Of a DNA stretch of 64,000 nt, positions 60,281 through 64,000 are shown piece after piece; positions within the stretch are counted from its first letter, which is position 1, and each line of letters starts with the position of its first letter. The notes under the pieces are model-generated. The model did no database searches, was not told the origin of the DNA, and worked only from the letters and a program-made list of their open reading frames with translations. The DNA is from Planctomycetota bacterium. Its GTDB lineage: Bacteria; Planctomycetota; J058; JAJDCQ01. The translations under genes were made by a program, and so were the position numbers. The stretch is taken from contig JAJDCQ010000230.1 in assembly GCA_029260755.1 (NCBI GenBank), positions 56,947 through 120,946 of the forward strand. Direction: 5' to 3'.

Positions 60281-62134
60281 ATGAACGAGGCCCCCGACCG
60301 ATCGTCGCCGCCGCCGGTCCCGCCCGCGTCCGTCGAGGCGTCCGAGTCCTCGGCCAGCCCCGGCGGCGGCCCCACGGGCCTCGCCGCCGTCGCCCGCGGG
60401 ACCGGCTGGGCCGCCCTCGGCGGGCTCGTGTTCGGGGTCGCCTACGCCGCGTTCGTGGTCGCGGCGATCGAGGTCGACCGCGCGCCCAACGCTCTCATGA
60501 TCCAGACTTACGTCGGGCTCGTCTGCGCCGCGGTGGCCGCGGTCGTCGGCGTCGTCGTCGTCGGGGCGGCCGCCTGGCGCGGCAAGCTCGAGGATCCGCT
60601 CGCCCCCGCCGCGCTCGCGACGGGCGCATCGGCGCCGCCGCTGCTGCTCCTGCTCGTCGCCGCGGGCCTGCGGGCGAAGGTCACCGGCGTCGTCCCGATC
60701 GGCGGGCTCGTCGTCGTCCTCCTCGGGAGCGCGGCCCTCAACGTCGGCGGTCGGCGGGTGGCCCGCGCGCTTCTCGACCGGCTCGGCGCCGGGCGGACGA
60801 TCGCGCTCGGCCTCGGCGCGCCGGTCCTCATCGCGCTCGTCGCGTCGACGGCGAGCTCGTTCGGCACCCAGGTCGCCGCCGAGACGGCCGCGGCCGGTGC
60901 CCCGACCGGCGCGCCGGCGCGCCGCGTCCTCTGGTTCAGCGTCGACGGGGGCAGCCTCCGCAGCCTCCAGCTCGCGATGGATCGGGATCGCGCGGCGATG
61001 CCCACGCTCCGGCGCCTCGTGAACGAGGGCGCGCACGGGGTGATGGTCTCCGAGGAGCCGTTCATCTCGCCGGCGCTCCTGATGACCCAGGCGACCGGGC
61101 GGCCCCGGAGCGAGCACGGCGTCGAGGCGTTCCTCGACCTCCTCGTGCCGGGGCTCGACCCGCTCCCGCTCGCCGGCAACCCGTCGGCGGCGCTCGGCCC
61201 GCTCGACCTCTTCTACGTCGTGATCCTGTCGGGCTACCACGCCGGGCTGGCCGAGGCGATCCCGCCGTCGGCGGCGCAGCGGCGCGGCAAGGCGATCTGG
61301 AACGTGCTCGACGAGCGCGGCCTCGAGGCGGCGATGGTCGCCTTCTGCGCGACCTGGCCGGCCGACCCGCTCGAGCACGGCCGCATGGTCAGCAACCGGT
61401 TCGGCTACAACGAGCTCGAGACGTTCTACGCGCACCGCGCCCTGCCCGGGGCGACCCACCCGGCGGAGCTCGCCGCGGAGCTCGAGCCGCTGACGATCCC
61501 GCCCGAGGTCACGCCCGAAGATCTGCTGGCGATGACGGCGTGGAACGAGGACGACGTCGCGACGATCCGGTCGCACGTGCCGAACCCGGTCGACGCGGAC
61601 TTCCGCACGCTGCTGAAGATGTCGATCAACTGGGACGACGCGAACCTCGCCATCCTCGAGCGGCTCATCGCGACGAGCGGCGAGGAGCCGCCGGCGCTGG
61701 CGACGGTGCATCTCTCGAGCCTCGACGCGGCCTGCCACGCGTTCTGGATCCACGCCTTCCCCGGCGACGTCGAGCCGGCGCCGCCGGCCGACGAGATCGC
61801 GCGCTACGGGCCGGTCATCCCCGGCGTGTGGGAGCGGCTCGACGCGGCCCTCGCCCGGCTCATCGCGGCGATGGGGCCCGACACGGTCGTGCTCGTGACG
61901 AGCGACCACGGCTTCCGGGCCGAGACGAGCCTGCTCGGCGTCGGCGCCCACGCCCTCGACGGGATGTTCGTGATCGCCGGGCCGGGCGTCGCGCGCGGCG
62001 TGCGCGAGGAGATCTCGATCTACGACGTCTATCCGATGCTGCTTCACCTGTTCGGTCTGGAGGCGCCCGAGGGGCTGCGGGGGTCGCTGCCGGAGAAGGT
62101 CTTCGTCGCGGACTCCGAGGGTGGCGGCGGATGA
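60281..62134 (+). CDS. Membrane protein with alkaline-phosphatase-superfamily domain
   Basis: 617 residues. After a Pro/Ser-rich start, about four membrane helices (residues about 45-190). The exported domain (about 215-610) is of the type I phosphodiesterase/nucleotide pyrophosphatase kind: FSVDGGS (metal Asp), EPFISPALLMTQATG (nucleophile position occupied by Ser), HGVEAF, and near the end VTSDHGFRAE and GAHALDGMFVIAGPGV (metal Asp/His/His). Such proteins act on phospholipid head groups, phosphonates or lipid-linked sugars. It overlaps the heptosyltransferase start by four bases, which favours an envelope-glycan role. A TGTAAT box lies just upstream (60264). Confidence 0.85.
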   Translation: MNEAPDRSSPPPVPPASVEASESSASPGGGPTGLAAVARGTGWAALGGLVFGVAYAAFVVAAIEVDRAPNALMIQTYVGLVCAAVAAVVGVVVVGAAAWRGKLEDPLAPAALATGASAPPLLLLLVAAGLRAKVTGVVPIGGLVVVLLGSAALNVGGRRVARALLDRLGAGRTIALGLGAPVLIALVASTASSFGTQVAAETAAAGAPTGAPARRVLWFSVDGGSLRSLQLAMDRDRAAMPTLRRLVNEGAHGVMVSEEPFISPALLMTQATGRPRSEHGVEAFLDLLVPGLDPLPLAGNPSAALGPLDLFYVVILSGYHAGLAEAIPPSAAQRRGKAIWNVLDERGLEAAMVAFCATWPADPLEHGRMVSNRFGYNELETFYAHRALPGATHPAELAAELEPLTIPPEVTPEDLLAMTAWNEDDVATIRSHVPNPVDADFRTLLKMSINWDDANLAILERLIATSGEEPPALATVHLSSLDAACHAFWIHAFPGDVEPAPPADEIARYGPVIPGVWERLDAALARLIAAMGPDTVVLVTSDHGFRAETSLLGVGAHALDGMFVIAGPGVARGVREEISIYDVYPMLLHLFGLEAPEGLRGSLPEKVFVADSEGGGG

Positions 62135-63291
62135 GTGATTCGAGAGTCGAGCGCATCGTGCTCATCCGCCTCTCCGCCCTCGGCGACGTCGTCCACACCC
62201 TGTGGGGCCTCGCCGCGCTCCGGCGGGCGTGGCCCGACGCGACGATCGGCTACGTCGTCGAGGACGGCCCGGGGTCGCTGCTCCGGGACCACCCGCACGT
62301 CGACCGCCTTCACATCCTGCCGCGCGGCGCGTGGAAGAAGGCGCTCCGCACCCGCGGCGCGCTCCTGTCCGCGCCGTCGCTCGGGGCAGGCGCGAGTCGC
62401 TTCGTGAGCGAGCTCCGGGCGGGCGACTACCAGGTCGCCGTGGATCTGCAGGGCAACCTCCGCAGCTCGCTCGTCACCCGCAGCAGCGGCGCGGCGCGGC
62501 GCCTCGGGCCGGGGCGCGGTCACGGCAAGGAGGGGAGCATCCTGTTCCTGACCGAGCCGGTCGACCTGCCGGACGGGCTCCACCGGGTCGAGCGCGGGCT
62601 GGCGCTGATCGGCGCGGCGATGGACACCGACCTCGTCGGGGAGCGGCGGGCCGGCGCGCCCGGGCCCGACCCCGAGATCGCCGACCCGCCCGAGAGCGTG
62701 CAGCTCGCCGAGCGACTGCTCGCCGAGGTGCGCGGAGGATCGTCGCCGAGCGTCCATCCCGTCGTCGCGTTCCACCCCGGCGTGAGCGGCTTCGGCGCGT
62801 TCAAGGTCTGGCGCGAGGACGGCTGGGTCGCCCTCGGCGCGCGGCTCGTCCGCGACCACGGCGCGCGGATCGTCGTCTCGTGGGGACCGGGCGAGGACGA
62901 GCTCGCGACGCGGATCGCCGAGCGGATCGTGGCGCGCGTCGGATCGATCGACGGCGACGACGGAGCGAGCCCGGTCGCGAGGCCGAGCCCGCCGACGCGC
63001 AGCGTCCTCGACCTCGCCGCCATCCTCCGCCGCGTCGACCTCGCCGCCGCAAGCGACACCGGACCGCTCCACCTCGCGAGCGCGCTCGGCACCCCGGTCG
63101 TCGGCCTCTACGGGAGCAAGGACCCCGCCGTCTACGGCCCGTTCGGCCCGGGAGCCCGGACGGTGACCAAGGGCGTCCCGTGCAGCCCGTGCCGCCAGCG
63201 AAGCTGCGTCCGGCCCGACTGCATGAACCTGATCACCGCCGACGAGGTGACCGCGAGCGCCCTCACCGCGCTCCAGGGAGCCACCTCGTGA
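62131..63291 (+). CDS. Family 9 glycosyltransferase (heptosyltransferase-like)
   Basis: 386 residues from the ATG at 62131. IVLIRLSALGDVVHTLWGLAALRRAWP is the classic GT9 N-terminus; VAVDLQGNLRS, VAFHPGVSG and SDTGPLHLASALGTPVVGLYGSKDP are the later blocks. GT9 enzymes add heptose from ADP-heptose to the LPS core at the cytoplasmic face. A C-terminal Cys cluster (CSPCRQRSC, then RPDC) matches LPS heptosyltransferases of the RfaF-like kind. Its presence supports an LPS-bearing outer membrane. Coupled by overlap to genes on both sides. Confidence 0.93.
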   Translation: MSDSRVERIVLIRLSALGDVVHTLWGLAALRRAWPDATIGYVVEDGPGSLLRDHPHVDRLHILPRGAWKKALRTRGALLSAPSLGAGASRFVSELRAGDYQVAVDLQGNLRSSLVTRSSGAARRLGPGRGHGKEGSILFLTEPVDLPDGLHRVERGLALIGAAMDTDLVGERRAGAPGPDPEIADPPESVQLAERLLAEVRGGSSPSVHPVVAFHPGVSGFGAFKVWREDGWVALGARLVRDHGARIVVSWGPGEDELATRIAERIVARVGSIDGDDGASPVARPSPPTRSVLDLAAILRRVDLAAASDTGPLHLASALGTPVVGLYGSKDPAVYGPFGPGARTVTKGVPCSPCRQRSCVRPDCMNLITADEVTASALTALQGATS

Positions 63292-63590
63292 GCATCGGGA
63301 CCTTCGTCCGCTGGTGCGCCGCGTTCGCCTTCTCGCTCTTCATCGCGTGGACCGGCTACGTCATCTCCGACCTGCTGCGCGTGCCGACCTGGCTCGGCAC
63401 GGCCCTGTGGCTGAGCTTCTTCGTGACCCTCTACCTCGAGCTCGTCGCCTCGCTCCAGGAGCGGGTCGGCAAGCTCTCCAAGAAGATCGCCGAGCGATCG
63501 GCCGAGGCCACACCCGCTGCGACTGCCGAGGAAGCGACGGGCCCGAAGCCCGAGCCCGAGCCTGAGCCCGCGGCGACGAGCCGCGAGTGA
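63288..63590 (+). CDS. Small membrane protein with charged tail
   Basis: 100 residues from a GTG at 63288 that overlaps the previous stop. Two membrane helices (about 6-27 and 38-58, the latter AAs LGTALWLSFFVTLYLELVAS) with a short loop, then a helical, Lys-rich stretch (LQERVGKLSKKIAERS) and a Glu/Pro-rich tail. No family is recognised. Fourth-position member of the envelope operon; it overlaps the next gene by four bases. Confidence 0.7.
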   Translation: MSIGTFVRWCAAFAFSLFIAWTGYVISDLLRVPTWLGTALWLSFFVTLYLELVASLQERVGKLSKKIAERSAEATPAATAEEATGPKPEPEPEPAATSRE

Positions 63591-64000
63591 ACGAGCCGGT
63601 GGGAGGCGACCCGGCGTCGATCCGGCGCCCGTCCCTCGCCTCGATCCTCCTGATCGCGGCGCTGATCCCGGCGATCCTCGGCCTTCATGCGATCTGGGAC
63701 GAGTGGGTGCCGATCGCGCTCGAGCGGCGCACTCGGGACGGCGCGCTCCTCGCTCAGCCGGTCACCTGGATCGTCATCGCGCTCGCCATTCTCGCCGTGC
63801 TCTCTCTCCTCCACGACACCGGGGCGATCCGAGCGTTCGTCGTCTGGGTCGGCTTCCGCAGGCGCGACCCGGCGATCTCGGCCGAGCCGTGGACTCGAAT
63901 CCGGATCGTGTCCGCGGTCGGCACGTGTCTCTCGGTCGCCCCGATGCTCGCCTACGGCGCGCTCGCGATGGTGTTCTCGGGCATCGCGTTCGTCGGCCGC
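63587..64000 (+). CDS. Membrane protein, partial at the window end
   Basis: GTG at 63587 overlapping the previous stop; the frame is open to base 64000 (138 codons) with no stop. Three hydrophobic segments are visible (about residues 18-36, 62-84 and 113-137), separated by charged loops (ERRTRDGALL, RRRDPAISAEPWTR). It is a multi-spanning membrane protein of unknown family, last visible member of the envelope operon. Confidence 0.7.
   Translation, partial: MNEPVGGDPASIRRPSLASILLIAALIPAILGLHAIWDEWVPIALERRTRDGALLAQPVTWIVIALAILAVLSLLHDTGAIRAFVVWVGFRRRDPAISAEPWTRIRIVSAVGTCLSVAPMLAYGALAMVFSGIAFVGR

Overview
The window is a very GC-rich stretch (roughly 70 percent by eye) from a Gram-negative bacterium. 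An LPS-type heptosyltransferase, lipoproteins and an outer-membrane channel argue for a double envelope. Hanks-type kinases, TPR and HEAT repeat proteins, WD40 propellers, an ECF sigma factor, VIT/vWA proteins and a C-terminal Gly-rich/Cys/membrane/Arg tail suit a complex-lifestyle lineage. Planctomycetota is my first guess and Myxococcota the second. This comes from gene content only; there is no rRNA or phylogeny here.

Layout. 1-6.3 kb: TPR/HEAT proteins, an MBL-fold hydrolase and a minus-strand operon of exported proteins. 6.4-9.4 kb: a His/Met-rich outer-membrane channel (frameshifted) beside a Cys-rich exported protein, probably metal related. 9.4-18 kb: an ECF sigma factor with a small membrane partner, divergent from two paralogous exported VIT/vWA proteins that flank a lipoprotein and a HEAT protein; both divergent promoters look like ECF promoters. 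18.3-29.7 kb: a kinase/Ig/WD40 receptor, a NodU-type carbamoyltransferase, two GT2 glycosyltransferases and an SGNH hydrolase, i.e. surface-glycan genes, then a truncated EEP gene and two exported proteins. 30-37.4 kb: two more kinases around a decayed patch (broken MBOAT acyltransferase plus fragments). 37.5-39.5 kb: a secreted metallophosphoesterase. 39.8-44.8 kb: arginine genes argC-argB-argD-GNAT-argJ with overlapping stops and starts. 44.8-49.8 kb: membrane and TPR-like proteins, a second carbamoyltransferase, a lipoprotein and a SUFU-like protein. 50-56.5 kb: a HEAT protein and the housekeeping chain carA-purA-uppS-phoH. 56.6-60 kb: an FHA-GAF-PP2C phosphatase with a TPR partner. 60-64 kb: tRNA-His and an envelope operon (phosphatase-superfamily membrane protein, GT9, two small membrane proteins).

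The most unusual non-coding feature is a set of dispersed inverted repeats. Family A (three copies at 3.0, 25.0 and 51.7 kb) has arms built from an 8-9 nt motif, a conserved interior and small hairpins whose stems vary by compensating changes. Families B, C and D (49.9, 18.0 and 29.7 kb) are different inverted repeats in the same kind of intergenic position. In family D both flanking genes take their stop codons from the repeat.

At least three conserved genes carry small frameshifts (channel near 7076, MBOAT near 33878, argJ near 44705). Local assembly errors or recent decay should be kept in mind when using these gene models.
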